From positions 434,001 to 498,000 of the forward strand of contig CAWANF010000005.1 in assembly GCA_963783355.1 (NCBI GenBank): a stretch of 64,000 nucleotides of DNA, in the 5' to 3' direction. Shown piece by piece: positions 37,259 through 47,073 of this stretch. The translations under genes and the position numbers were made by a program. The stretch's first letter is position 1. Every line of letters starts with the position of its first letter. The notes below the pieces were generated by a model. It was given only the letters and a program-made list of their open reading frames with translations, was not told the origin of the DNA and did no database searches. The DNA comes from CAWANF01 sp963783355. Lineage in GTDB: Bacteria; Bacteroidota; Rhodothermia; Balneolales; DATFMH01.

Positions 37259-38452
37259 ATGGAAGTGACTAATCATAATACATACGGAGAGCGTTCCCTC
37301 GAAGCCCATAAAGAAGCCAAAGGGAAAATTGAAATTCATTCAAGAATGCCACTTGAGACGCCAGATGATCTGAGCATTGCCTACACCCCGGGCGTTGCAG
37401 AACCATGTAAAGCTATTGCCGATGACATATCTTTGGCTTACGATTATACCTCTAAAGGAAATTTAATTGCCGTCGTCAGCGATGGTTCTGCCGTGCTCGG
37501 ACTCGGCAATATTGGTCCGGAGGCAAGTCTGCCTGTAATGGAAGGCAAGTGTGTTCTTTTCAAAAAATTCGGAAATGTGGATGCGGTTCCCATCGTATTA
37601 AATACCCAGGATACGGAAGAAATTATTACCGCAGTCAAAATGATTGCCCCGACATTCGGAGGCATAAACCTGGAAGATATTTCGGCGCCAAGGTGTTTCG
37701 AAATTGAAGCACGTTTAAAGAAAGAATGCCCGATTCCAATTATGCACGACGATCAACACGGAACAGCCATCGTTACCCTGGCGGGCATGATTAACGCCAT
37801 GAAAGTCATCGGAAAAAACCTGAAAGATGTTCGCGTTGTCATAAATGGAGCCGGTTCGGCCGGTGTGGCAATCATCAAATTACTGCTTCATGCCGGTGTG
37901 GAAGATGTGTTGATGTGTGATCGTAAGGGATTGATTTATGAAGGGCGTGACGATCTGAATCCCATAAAGGCTGAGATGGCCAAAATCACCAATAAACAAA
38001 AGTTAAAGGGGGCATTAGCCGATGCCGTCAAAGATACGGATGTGTTTATCGGTGTCTCTTCTCCCGGTGTTCTTACTAAGGAAATGGTAAAAACCATGCA
38101 TCGGGATCCTATAATTTTTGCGATGGCCAATCCTGTTCCCGAAATAATGCCCGAAGAGGCGAAAGAAGCGGGCGCACGCATCATAGCAACGGGACGTTCC
38201 GATTATCCGAATCAAATTAATAATGTTCTTGCTTTTCCAGGCCTTTTTCGTGGTATATTAGATGCGCGAGGTAAATATTTTACCCGGACCATGTTTATTG
38301 CTGCAGCACATGCCATTGCCGACAGTGTAAAAAATCCGAGTGAAGATGAAATTATTCCAAGTGCTTTTGATCCGGATATTTCAAAAAATGTTGCCCATGC
38401 CGTATTCGAAACCTGCTGTAAAGGAGATGAAGCCGAACTTGAATGGGCATAA
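37259..38452 (+). CDS. Malic enzyme
   Basis: 397-residue malate dehydrogenase (oxaloacetate-decarboxylating), giving pyruvate, CO2 and NAD(P)H. It has the signature AYTPGVAEPCKAI, active-site Lys region, metal-binding DDQHGTAIV and Rossmann GAGSAGVAI. It is the short form without the phosphotransacetylase-like domain of MaeB. Cofactor preference is not decided. A 263-bp upstream gap with no clear signal separates it from recR. Confidence 0.93.
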   Translation: MEVTNHNTYGERSLEAHKEAKGKIEIHSRMPLETPDDLSIAYTPGVAEPCKAIADDISLAYDYTSKGNLIAVVSDGSAVLGLGNIGPEASLPVMEGKCVLFKKFGNVDAVPIVLNTQDTEEIITAVKMIAPTFGGINLEDISAPRCFEIEARLKKECPIPIMHDDQHGTAIVTLAGMINAMKVIGKNLKDVRVVINGAGSAGVAIIKLLLHAGVEDVLMCDRKGLIYEGRDDLNPIKAEMAKITNKQKLKGALADAVKDTDVFIGVSSPGVLTKEMVKTMHRDPIIFAMANPVPEIMPEEAKEAGARIIATGRSDYPNQINNVLAFPGLFRGILDARGKYFTRTMFIAAAHAIADSVKNPSEDEIIPSAFDPDISKNVAHAVFETCCKGDEAELEWA

Positions 38453-38496
38453 TATTTAACTAGATGCTTCTGCTGACACCGGGATGGATTCTACTC

Positions 38497-39060
38497 ATGC
38501 TTGCATCGGGGACCGATTATGTCTCTGATGAAATTGATATTGTCCGAAAGATACGACGGGGTGATAAAGATGCATTCGGGATTTTTTTCGATCAATATCA
38601 TAAGCAATTGTTTTTTATGCTTATTGGCAAAGGTGTCAGAGAATCTGTTGCCGAAGATATCATACAACAGGCTTTTTTGACGATATGGGAAAAAAGGAAT
38701 GAAATTGACGAAAATAAATCGCTGAAAGGCTTTTTGTTTAGGATCAGTTATAACCGGGCACTCAATCATTTCAGAGATACTAATAAATTTGATGATTCGG
38801 ATGAACTGCCGGAAATTTCAAACAATCTGGATCCGGCCGATGATGTTCAGGAACGTTTATTACTCGAAGCTATAGACAAGGCACTTAAAAACATGCCGGA
38901 GAAACGCCGGATGGTTTTTGAAATGTGTTTTATGCAGGAACTCACGTACCGGGAAACGGCCGAAGCCATGCAATTGAGTATTAAAACTATTGAGAATCAT
39001 ATGGGTTTGGCACTCAAAGGAATACGGGCCTCTCTTATCGATTTCAAAATAGATTACTGA
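38497..39060 (+). CDS. ECF-type RNA polymerase sigma factor (FecI-like)
   Basis: 187 residues from ATG 38497; an ATG at 38464 would add 11 hydrophobic residues unlike the family. Region 2 covers DAFGIFFDQYHKQLFFMLIG through EDIIQQAFLTIWEKR with the LKGFLFRISYNRALNHFRD helix. Region 4 has MVFEMCFMQELTYRETAEAM and the HTH with SIKTIENHMGLALKGIR. It belongs to the Bacteroidota FecI-like group that pairs with FecR. It probably drives the downstream lipoprotein/fecR/TonB genes. Confidence 0.93.
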   Translation: MLASGTDYVSDEIDIVRKIRRGDKDAFGIFFDQYHKQLFFMLIGKGVRESVAEDIIQQAFLTIWEKRNEIDENKSLKGFLFRISYNRALNHFRDTNKFDDSDELPEISNNLDPADDVQERLLLEAIDKALKNMPEKRRMVFEMCFMQELTYRETAEAMQLSIKTIENHMGLALKGIRASLIDFKIDY

Positions 39061-39154
39061 TTCGTGAAGTATACTTATTTTGCAAGCAATGTTAACTGGT
39101 TAAAAAATCAGGCACCTGCAAAATGTTTTGTTTTATTTTTTTACAAATTCATTT

Positions 39155-39180
39155 AGGGGTAAACAGTAATGTCATGTGTA
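39155..39180 (+). promoter_or_regulatory. Possible ECF-sigma promoter before the lipoprotein gene
   Basis: AGGGGTAAA at 39155-39163, a G-rich motif of the kind seen upstream of FecI-controlled Bacteroidota genes, lies about 75 bp before the ATG, followed by GTCATG. The spacing is shorter than usual, so this is a weak inference. Confidence 0.25.
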
Positions 39181-39236
39181 GTATTTAATAAACACACAGA
39201 TCATTTAACAATCTTTATTATCACGGAGGTAATTTT

Positions 39237-40151
39237 ATGGATCCATTTCACAAGTTTAAGGCTGTTGGATTCAGTATACTGACACTATCTTGTTCCCTTT
39301 TATTGATGTCAGGTTGTACGAATAATGCCAATGTACAAGCCCCTTCACAACAGGATGTACAGCTGGCAAGTAATATAATTGGCGAATCGATGTCGAATGA
39401 CGGAGGGGGGCTGATTTCCAGTTTCGGCGATGCTACATCGATGGTAAGTGCATCTGGTTTAGGATTTTCAACAAATCCGAATCTCAATAATGTACCTATG
39501 GTTGCCAGTACTACTGACAGTCTGCGAGGTCATGAAATTAATTTTAGGGCAACCTATGACCCTACGACTGGAGTCCATACCGTTGATTTTGATCGTCAGG
39601 TTTACAATCCGAATTTTTCTAAAACAGTTAAAGCTCACCTGGAATACATTTATCGAGATTCAACCGGAAATTTTTTGCGTTTCCCACGTCGTCTTCAGGT
39701 CTTCTCTGTCGACTTTAAAGGTAGCCGTTCCGGCACTGTACAAACACCATCAAAAAAATCCGATTTTTCTCGCATTGACACATTGTTTTATTCCGGTTTG
39801 AATCGTTCTTCATCTACCATAACCATTAATGGTTCACATGCTGGTCATGGTGATTTTCAAATGACAAATAAGGACGGTGTTCAGATCAGTAAAGTCTACG
39901 ATTTAAACCTAAAATTGTTGAATGTATCTATCGATAAATCGTCCATAACCAGCAAGGATCTGACACAAGGAGTTACTGGTACATTATCTTATGATTTGAC
40001 ATTTCACAAAACCCGGGATACTACTGCTGTAGACAAACACATAACAGGTACAATCGACATGAACGGTGATGGAACAGCATTATTAAAATTTGCACACTTC
40101 ACAAATCGGTATTTAATTAATTTAAAAACCGGAGCAGCATCAATTAATTAA
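39237..40151 (+). CDS. Lipoprotein in the ECF sigma/FecR cassette
   Basis: 304 residues with signal peptide and clear lipobox (SLLLMSGC, Cys near 27). A strong Shine-Dalgarno GGAGG (39225-39229) sits seven bases before the ATG, which suggests high expression. The mature region is Ser/Thr-rich with beta-strand patterns such as VDFDRQVYNPNFSKTVKAHL and repeated TxTINGS-like stretches. I do not recognise the family. Its place between sigma factor and FecR is unusual and suggests a surface component or signal input of the system. Confidence 0.8.
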   Translation: MDPFHKFKAVGFSILTLSCSLLLMSGCTNNANVQAPSQQDVQLASNIIGESMSNDGGGLISSFGDATSMVSASGLGFSTNPNLNNVPMVASTTDSLRGHEINFRATYDPTTGVHTVDFDRQVYNPNFSKTVKAHLEYIYRDSTGNFLRFPRRLQVFSVDFKGSRSGTVQTPSKKSDFSRIDTLFYSGLNRSSSTITINGSHAGHGDFQMTNKDGVQISKVYDLNLKLLNVSIDKSSITSKDLTQGVTGTLSYDLTFHKTRDTTAVDKHITGTIDMNGDGTALLKFAHFTNRYLINLKTGAASIN

Positions 40152-40173
40152 TAAGATTTGATTTTAAAAAAAG

Positions 40174-40216
40174 AATCTAATAGATGACTACTTTTCAATC
40201 TGTCATCTATTAGATT
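40174..40216 (+). other. Perfect 15-bp hairpin directly upstream of fecR
   Basis: AATCTAATAGATGAC (40174-40188) and GTCATCTATTAGATT (40202-40216) with a 13-base loop, ending 15 bp before the fecR start. There is no T run. It may terminate weakly, protect the lipoprotein mRNA 3' end, or reduce fecR translation. Confidence 0.8.
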
Positions 40217-40231
40217 ATCCTGGCGATAATA

Positions 40232-41203
40232 ATGGAAAATTTAAATGAAAATGATAAAGATCTTCAATTAGCAAAAAAACTTAATCAGCTACTTGAAGAA
40301 GGAAATTTAGATACAAAAGCTTATCCTAATGATTCGCTGTTACGTCAATTACTGCATTTTCGAGCCGGGAAAACTAAACAAATTAGTAATACCTCTGTCC
40401 CGTCTGATCGAATTTGGAATACAATTCAGGACGGACTGAATAAGCAGACAGAAGCTACCATTCATAAACTATCCATCAGGCAGAAGACGCTACTATGGGC
40501 TTCTATTGCGGCTATTGTATTAATTTCAATCATAACATTCAGTTATTTTCAGACTAGTCCGAAACCCGTTTTACTGGCCTCCAGTGAAACGTCCATCCAG
40601 ATTTATACTTTCCATGATGGCAGTAAGGTTACCCTGCGACCCCATTCCCAATTATTCTTAGAACATCATTCAAAAAACGTTGAGATTTATAAACTGTCAG
40701 GAGAAGGTTTTTTTAATATTATTCATAATCCACAACGAACATTTATCATTGATGCCGGTCATGGTAAAGTAACCGATTTAGGAACCCGTTTCGATTTGAG
40801 TAACTGGGGCGGAAATATCCGGGTTTTTGTTCAAAAAGGATCCGTTGCCCTCCAAAGCAATAAGAATAGAAAAAGTGTCACACTCAAAACGGGTGATTAT
40901 TGTTCAATATCGGCTAATGGTCAATTATCACAACCGGAACAAAAGGATCAATCCCAGTTTCTTGACTGGATGAACAACGAAATGATTTTTGATCATCAAA
41001 GTGTAACATCCGTATTCAAAGAGATCGAACAACAGTACAATATTAAAATCACTGTACCGGGAAAAAGCATCGTTAATGAAACAGTCAGTGGTCAGATTCA
41101 TCTCGATAATATCACCCACAGCCTTAACGATCTGGCTATTGTTCTGGGTGGTAAGTTCATTAAAATTAATGATAGTACGTATCACTTTGTAGCTTCAAAA
41201 TAA
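40232..41203 (+). CDS. FecR-family anti-sigma factor
   Basis: 323 residues. A cytoplasmic N-terminus (about 1-88) is followed by one membrane span (TLLWASIAAIVLISIITFSY, about 88-107). The periplasmic FecR domain has DGSKVTLRPHSQLFLEHHSK and GEGFFNI...FIIDAGHGKVTDLGTRFDLS. The C-terminal DUF4974-like domain (VFKEIEQQYNIKITVPGKSI) may contact the receptor's STN domain. It relays the outer-membrane signal to the upstream ECF sigma factor. Starts after a strong hairpin. The receptor gene follows 10 bp later. Confidence 0.93.
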   Translation: MENLNENDKDLQLAKKLNQLLEEGNLDTKAYPNDSLLRQLLHFRAGKTKQISNTSVPSDRIWNTIQDGLNKQTEATIHKLSIRQKTLLWASIAAIVLISIITFSYFQTSPKPVLLASSETSIQIYTFHDGSKVTLRPHSQLFLEHHSKNVEIYKLSGEGFFNIIHNPQRTFIIDAGHGKVTDLGTRFDLSNWGGNIRVFVQKGSVALQSNKNRKSVTLKTGDYCSISANGQLSQPEQKDQSQFLDWMNNEMIFDHQSVTSVFKEIEQQYNIKITVPGKSIVNETVSGQIHLDNITHSLNDLAIVLGGKFIKINDSTYHFVASK

Positions 41204-41213
41204 CAATACTTAT

Positions 41214-43850
41214 ATGCGGGGAACAGGTCTATCCCTACTTACTTTCATTTTTGTAGTATTATTCCATGTTTCGGTAATGGCTCAGTCTGCGGAATCGCAC
41301 GAGGAGTTAAAAACCATTATAAGTGAAATAGAGAATACGACATCCTATCATTTTCTTTACAGGGATGCGTTAATTGCTGGCGTTCGTTTACCGATCACAT
41401 CGAACACGCCGGATCCTCTTTATGCCCTCAAACAGGCCCTTCCCGCAAAGAATATTGGTATAAAAATTGATACGACCCGTAAGCAGGTTTTGATATTTGA
41501 ATTACCACAACCCAAAACTTCCGAAACTATTTTCCTGGGTGGCCAGGTCGTAAATGCAAACTCAGGTGCCCGACTGCCATCGGCAAGTGTATCATGGTAC
41601 ATAAATGGAAACTTCCAGGGAACTTCTACGGATCAGAATGGCAATTTCCAGATCAAATTAAAGCGAAAAAACCTGCCTCCCGAATTTAATCTTACTTTTT
41701 CCTATATCGGGTACCATCCTGCCAATCTGACCCTCGACAGGGCCAAACAATCCCTGAACGATCTAACGATCCGCCTGAAGCCGTATGCTTTTATTTCACA
41801 AGAAGTCATTATTACCGGAAGCACTTTTTACAAATCCGACAACCGGGATATGAAGAGCTTCGTGCAACTTGGAACCTTCTCACCCGTTGGGGAAAGCAGT
41901 TCAATTCGATCGCTGCAGCTTTATCCATCCGTTTCTTTAACAGCCGGGCTTCATGAAGGAATTAATATCCGGGGCAGTGATTCAGACGGGTTACAGATTT
42001 TACTCGATGGTGCGACCATCTACAATCAAAGCCATCTCTTCGGATTGTTGGATATTTTTAATAGCGATGCCCTGCAAACCATTGGCTTTAATTACGACAT
42101 CACTCCGGCCGAATACCAGGGCACATTAGGCGGAACGCTGTCTTTCATGACGCGTACCGGTTCCCAAACAGAAGATAAAGCTACCATCGGGTTAAGCAAC
42201 ACGGCTTACAAAGCGACCCTGGAAGGCCCTATTGCCGACGGTAAAGGCAGCTGGCTCATATCGGGTAGGCATTCTTATATGAACTCTATTAATTGGTTTA
42301 ATAATCAGAAACTGATTGCCTGGGGACTCAATGTTGAACGCCCGTCGAGTGCCGGTAATATTAACGAATCGGGCATCAATTCAAAGACAACATTCCCCAA
42401 AAAACCAGAAGCTGATTTTTATGATTTGCATGCCAAACTGTTATACGAATTCCCAAAAGGCTCACGGCTTATTTTAAGTTCCTATATCGGAGGTGATTTA
42501 ACTAATCAAAGTGCCAATAAATATATTCAAACAGGAGTGTCACCCAATTTTCAAAGCCAGTTTAAACTCAAAAATTTCAATACTAAAAACAATTGGGGTA
42601 ACGCTTCGGTAAGCCTTCAATATATACAGCCTGTTTTTTCGGAATCGTACAGTCACTCTTTAATCGCGTACAGCTATTATCATTCTAATTACTATAAACA
42701 GGATTTCATTTACGTTCAGAAACAGGCTCTCACCGATACCAGCCAGGTTATTCAGTATCCATTTCAAAACCAGAATAATCTCGGTGATCTAAAAATAAAT
42801 CAGCAATTTGACACCCCGACTTCCCTTGGCACCTGGACGAACGGGTTCACTTTCCACCGATACAATATCACTTATAATGAAGAATCCGTTTTAGATCCGG
42901 GTTATATCAAAGAATTCAGAAGCTCAGAATTTGATTTGTTTTCGGAATACGATATCACTAATCCCGATCTGATTCATCTTCATATTGGTGCACGTACTCA
43001 TTATTTTTCTGATGGAAACTACTTTAGACTTTCCCCCCGCATCAAACTAAAGTTTTTACCCAATAAACCGGTTTCTTTCGGATTAGGATTCAGCCAGAAT
43101 TACCAGTTTATTCATCGTATATCACTATATAATGAGACCAGTTCCGATTTATGGATACTTAGTACTAAAGGACAGGGACCAAGCTCTCTAAATTACTGGA
43201 GTTCCGGCCTTTATATTAAACCCGGTAAATCAACATATTTCCAGGTAGAAGGCTATATTAAAAACTCGTACAATCTTCGTATTCACGATATCAACTCACG
43301 AGCTTTATCTCAAACAGATCTCAATGCACCCTGGTTCGATAACACAAGCGGCTTCGCTAAAGGACTCGAATTTTTATTTCAACAGCATATTGGCAAAGCG
43401 ATTTGGAACACAACCTACACATGGGCGAAAATACAGTTGCAAAATCCCAAGATTAACAACGGTCAACGTTATTATGCCGATTGGGATCGCCGCAATAAAT
43501 TCTCTACCAGCCTGGAGATACCCGTGCTTAAATATTTGACGTTTTATGCCAATTGGGTTTATGCTACAGGAGCCCCAAACCGGTTAAAAGATGTGATTAA
43601 TACCGAAAAAACCAGGCTGCCTGCTTATCATCGGTTGGATACCAGTTTAAAGTATCATAAAAAAGTAAATAAGATTAAAATCGATGCTTCTGTGTCTTTT
43701 TTTAATGTCCTGGATACCCATAATGTCTGGTACCGGGAATATGCCCAGGTCATTAATAAATCGGGAGCATATTCCACCATTAAATATTACCCGGTTGACA
43801 TCTACGACCTTGGTTTTCAGCCGTCATTTGAAATTTCCATCCATTTTTAG
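41214..43850 (+). CDS. TonB-dependent receptor with STN signalling domain
   Basis: 878 residues. Signal peptide (cleavage near VSVMAQS), then an STN-type domain (about 30-95) as in FecA-like transducers. A carboxypeptidase-regulatory-like beta domain follows (FLGGQVVNANSGARLPSASV), then a plug (about 195-330, LQLYPSVSLTAGLHEGINIR, DGLQILLDGATIYNQSHLFG) and a 22-strand barrel with a terminal aromatic (FEISIHF). It imports a scarce nutrient and signals through FecR to the sigma factor. The ligand cannot be named. No SusD partner follows. Confidence 0.94.
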   Translation: MRGTGLSLLTFIFVVLFHVSVMAQSAESHEELKTIISEIENTTSYHFLYRDALIAGVRLPITSNTPDPLYALKQALPAKNIGIKIDTTRKQVLIFELPQPKTSETIFLGGQVVNANSGARLPSASVSWYINGNFQGTSTDQNGNFQIKLKRKNLPPEFNLTFSYIGYHPANLTLDRAKQSLNDLTIRLKPYAFISQEVIITGSTFYKSDNRDMKSFVQLGTFSPVGESSSIRSLQLYPSVSLTAGLHEGINIRGSDSDGLQILLDGATIYNQSHLFGLLDIFNSDALQTIGFNYDITPAEYQGTLGGTLSFMTRTGSQTEDKATIGLSNTAYKATLEGPIADGKGSWLISGRHSYMNSINWFNNQKLIAWGLNVERPSSAGNINESGINSKTTFPKKPEADFYDLHAKLLYEFPKGSRLILSSYIGGDLTNQSANKYIQTGVSPNFQSQFKLKNFNTKNNWGNASVSLQYIQPVFSESYSHSLIAYSYYHSNYYKQDFIYVQKQALTDTSQVIQYPFQNQNNLGDLKINQQFDTPTSLGTWTNGFTFHRYNITYNEESVLDPGYIKEFRSSEFDLFSEYDITNPDLIHLHIGARTHYFSDGNYFRLSPRIKLKFLPNKPVSFGLGFSQNYQFIHRISLYNETSSDLWILSTKGQGPSSLNYWSSGLYIKPGKSTYFQVEGYIKNSYNLRIHDINSRALSQTDLNAPWFDNTSGFAKGLEFLFQQHIGKAIWNTTYTWAKIQLQNPKINNGQRYYADWDRRNKFSTSLEIPVLKYLTFYANWVYATGAPNRLKDVINTEKTRLPAYHRLDTSLKYHKKVNKIKIDASVSFFNVLDTHNVWYREYAQVINKSGAYSTIKYYPVDIYDLGFQPSFEISIHF

Positions 43851-43857
43851 GAAAAAA

Positions 43858-44427
43858 TCAGAACAAATCGATTTGGGAGTTAGACTTTTTCTGTGCATGC
43901 GTGACGGTAGGTTCATACATCGTCACCTGGTTGATATGCAGCATTTCAACGACAAATTTTTTCTCATAAATGCGTCGGGCTATTCCCTGAAGTGCTTTTT
44001 CACCCCGTTCGGTTATTTGAAGAATTTCTTCATCATTTTCTTCCAAAAAACCATATTGTTTCAGGTCATTAACAATCATAAATGATAACTGTGGAAGGGT
44101 TCCGCAATTTTTCTCAACAAAATCGCGGCTTTTATTATTTGCATCCTCTTGCATTGCCAAACCAAGGATATTCAATTCCACTTCGGTTAGTGGATAGCCC
44201 TCAGAACTTTTCGTCAACAACTTATCCCAGGCTTGCTGGCTGTAAAAAGTACCGAACCACCATTTCGCTTCTCTGACAAGCTTATCGGTCACGCGACAAA
44301 GAAAATATTCGCCAGCGGGTGCTTTCTTTGGTTCCCCACGGGAACGGTACATCGTCACAAGGGTAGCCAAATCAAGAATATTTAGATTGACAGGATACCT
44401 GAAATACAATTCTGTTCTCTTGAGCAT
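43858..44427 (-). CDS. Conserved hypothetical protein, possible winged helix
   Basis: 189 residues, no signal peptide or membrane span. The C-terminal half (MIVNDLKQYGFLEENDEEIL then ITERGEKALQGIARRIYEKK) has the pattern of a winged helix-turn-helix with a wing hairpin. The N-terminal half holds NILDLATLVTMYRSRG and an aromatic-rich EAKWWFGTFYSQQ. Ends eight bases from the TonB receptor stop codon. Starts about 35 bp after topA on the same strand, so they may be co-transcribed. Family not recognised. Confidence 0.75.
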   Translation of the reverse strand: MLKRTELYFRYPVNLNILDLATLVTMYRSRGEPKKAPAGEYFLCRVTDKLVREAKWWFGTFYSQQAWDKLLTKSSEGYPLTEVELNILGLAMQEDANNKSRDFVEKNCGTLPQLSFMIVNDLKQYGFLEENDEEILQITERGEKALQGIARRIYEKKFVVEMLHINQVTMYEPTVTHAQKKSNSQIDLF

Positions 44428-44461
44428 AAGGCCTTTACTCCATTTTAATCTTTAGAGCTGC

Positions 44462-47023
44462 CTATTTTTTCTTTTTAGCTATTAATTCGACAGCTTCCTC
44501 GATGGTAAGTTTATCAGGTTCTACGGAGTTTGGCAAACTAATATTTTTCTTACCGTATTTTATGTAGGGTCCGTAGCGGCCTTCAAGCACTTTTATGTCT
44601 TTCCCGTCGTCCGGGTGCTGTCCTAATTCTTTAATGATCGATGATACTTTCTTTTTCTTCCGTTCTTCGGAAAGTTTCAAAAGCTCTAAAGCTCTTGGTA
44701 ATTCAATCTCAAGAACATCATCATCTTTTGTGAGGGAAGCAAAATTCCCATCATGAACCACATAAGGGCCAAAACGTCCGACACCGGCACGAACCGATTT
44801 CCCGGTTTCCGGATGATCACCCAGATTCCTGGGTAATGATAATAGTTTCAGAGCGGTATCAATATCTATATCTTCCGGTTTCATGCCACGTAGCAACGAA
44901 ACCCTCTTCGGTTTTTTCTTTTTGTCTTCATCATCGCCCAAACCTAATTGAACGTATGGGCCATAGCGACCGGTCAGCACATAAATATCATCTCCGGTTT
45001 CCGGATCCGTACCCAATGATTGTGGTCCGCCTTCACTTGCTTTTAGTAATTCCTGTAATTTTTCAACCGTTATATCGCTGGGTGAAATATCCATTGGCAA
45101 CGAAGTTGATACGGTTTCATCATTCAGTTTTGACTGGGCGTAAGGCCCGAAACGACCGATGAAAATATCAATGCCGTGCAGTCCTTCAATCGGGAGGTCA
45201 ATCTTCTTGGCTTCCTGTGGATTTATTTGCGATTCCTGTTTTTCGACTTTTGATTGCAATCCGTAATCGCCTTTATAAAATTCTTCCAGATAATTCACCC
45301 AATCTACATTTCCACTGGCAATCTCATCGAGTTTGCTTTCCATTTCGGATGTAAAATTCAAATCAACCAAGTCGGGGAAATGATTTTCCAGAAGCTCGTT
45401 AACAGCAAAAGCGGTAAATGTAGGAACCAGGGCGTTACCCTCTTTACGTGCGTATCTGCGATCCTGAATGGTACTGATGATGGTTGCATACGTACTTGGA
45501 CGTCCGATCCCTTCTTTTTCAAGTTCTTTAACCAGGGAAGCTTCCGTAAAACGAGCAGGAGGTTTTGTTTCGTGAGACAATGAATCGACTTTTTCGCAGT
45601 TTACCGCGGCCCCTTCATTCAATGCAGGCAACGGTATTTCCTGATTCACCAGAGCAGTATCCGGATCATCGGAACCTTCTACATATGCACGGAAATATCC
45701 CGGAAATTTAATTTCTTTACCACTTGCCTTAAATTGAGCTTTAGTATCCCCGATTTCCGCCTCAATAGCCACATTAGTGAATTCAAGAGTGGCGTCGGCC
45801 ATTTGTGTGGCCATCGTCCTCTTCCAGATTAAATCATAAAGTTTTAGCTCCCGGCTCTTTAACCCGGTTTCCTGAGGTATTTTAAATGAACTTCCAGCCG
45901 GACGAATAGCTTCGTGTGCTTCCTGTGCAGATTTCGATTTGCTCTTATAACGGCGTACTGTTTTATACAGGTAATCATTTCCATACATCGATTCTACGGC
46001 GGCACGTGCGGCGGTTATGGCCTGCTCACTCAAATTTGTAGAATCGGTACGCATATAGGTGATATAACCGTTCTCATACAATTTTTGAGCGATACTCATG
46101 GTATCTTTTGCTGAAAACCCAAATTTCCTGTTGGCTTCCTGTTGCAAGGTGGAAGTAATAAATGGTGGAGCCGGACTTCTTTTCTGGGTGTTTTTATCAA
46201 TATTTTTCACACTCCATTCGGCTTTCACCAGATTCTTTTTCAAATCATTCGCTTCATCCTCACCCAGTAATACGACGGCATCAGGCTGTTTTAGCTTTCC
46301 AGTGCTTTCATCAAAATCCTTACCATTGGCCAGTCTTTTATTATTCAGATGGGTCATCGAAGCTTCAAAGGATTCCGAATCTTTCCCGGTGGAATTCAGC
46401 AGGGCTTTCAGATCCCAGTATTGGCCGCTTCTAAACTTGATGCGTTCCCGCTCCCGATCGACCAGTAATTTTACTGCAACCGACTGCACACGGCCTGCAG
46501 AAAGGCCCGGGGCAATTTTTTTCCAAAGTAATGGAGATATAGTGTATCCTGCTAACCGGTCGAGAATCCTTCGGGCTTCCTGGGCGTTAACCAGGTTCAT
46601 ATCAAGTTCACGAAAGTTATTCAATGCGTTTTGTATCGCTTCTTTTGTGATTTCATGAAATACCATTCTCTTTATCGGGATATTCGGTTTAAGCACCTCC
46701 GACAAATGCCAGGAAATTCCTTCTCCTTCACGATCCTCATCCGTTGCCAGAATCAGTTCATCGGCATCCTTTAAAAGTTCTTTAAGTTTCTTAACCGTCT
46801 TCTTTTTGTTGACTGAAATGACATAGAGCGGTTTAAAATTTTCATCTACGTTGATTCCCAGGTTTGCCCATTTTTCTTTTTTAAACTTAGCGGGTATTTC
46901 TTTCGCTGAAGCAGGTAAATCACGAACGTGTCCCATCGATGAATCTACGATATAATCATCGGTTAAATACTTTCTGATAGTTTTCGCTTTAGTTGGCGAT
47001 TCAACTATTACTAATGATTTCAT
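44462..47023 (-). CDS. topA: DNA topoisomerase I
   Basis: 853-residue type IA topoisomerase relaxing negative supercoils. It opens with the TOPRIM domain (VIVESPTKAKTI ... ATDEDREGEGISWHL) and has the catalytic Tyr in GYITYMRTDSTNLS. Then come EGIGRPSTYATIISTIQDR and C-terminal modules. These hold four GRxGPY repeats (GRFGPYAQS, GRYGPYVQL, GRFGPYVVH, GRYGPYIKY) and no cysteine zinc fingers, a form common in Bacteroidota and some other phyla. Ends in a Lys-rich tail. Confidence 0.97.
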   Translation of the reverse strand: MKSLVIVESPTKAKTIRKYLTDDYIVDSSMGHVRDLPASAKEIPAKFKKEKWANLGINVDENFKPLYVISVNKKKTVKKLKELLKDADELILATDEDREGEGISWHLSEVLKPNIPIKRMVFHEITKEAIQNALNNFRELDMNLVNAQEARRILDRLAGYTISPLLWKKIAPGLSAGRVQSVAVKLLVDRERERIKFRSGQYWDLKALLNSTGKDSESFEASMTHLNNKRLANGKDFDESTGKLKQPDAVVLLGEDEANDLKKNLVKAEWSVKNIDKNTQKRSPAPPFITSTLQQEANRKFGFSAKDTMSIAQKLYENGYITYMRTDSTNLSEQAITAARAAVESMYGNDYLYKTVRRYKSKSKSAQEAHEAIRPAGSSFKIPQETGLKSRELKLYDLIWKRTMATQMADATLEFTNVAIEAEIGDTKAQFKASGKEIKFPGYFRAYVEGSDDPDTALVNQEIPLPALNEGAAVNCEKVDSLSHETKPPARFTEASLVKELEKEGIGRPSTYATIISTIQDRRYARKEGNALVPTFTAFAVNELLENHFPDLVDLNFTSEMESKLDEIASGNVDWVNYLEEFYKGDYGLQSKVEKQESQINPQEAKKIDLPIEGLHGIDIFIGRFGPYAQSKLNDETVSTSLPMDISPSDITVEKLQELLKASEGGPQSLGTDPETGDDIYVLTGRYGPYVQLGLGDDEDKKKKPKRVSLLRGMKPEDIDIDTALKLLSLPRNLGDHPETGKSVRAGVGRFGPYVVHDGNFASLTKDDDVLEIELPRALELLKLSEERKKKKVSSIIKELGQHPDDGKDIKVLEGRYGPYIKYGKKNISLPNSVEPDKLTIEEAVELIAKKKK

Positions 47024-47073
47024 CCGGTTTTTTTAAGCTTTTAGAATGAGCCGGGAAGTTTAACGACTCACAA

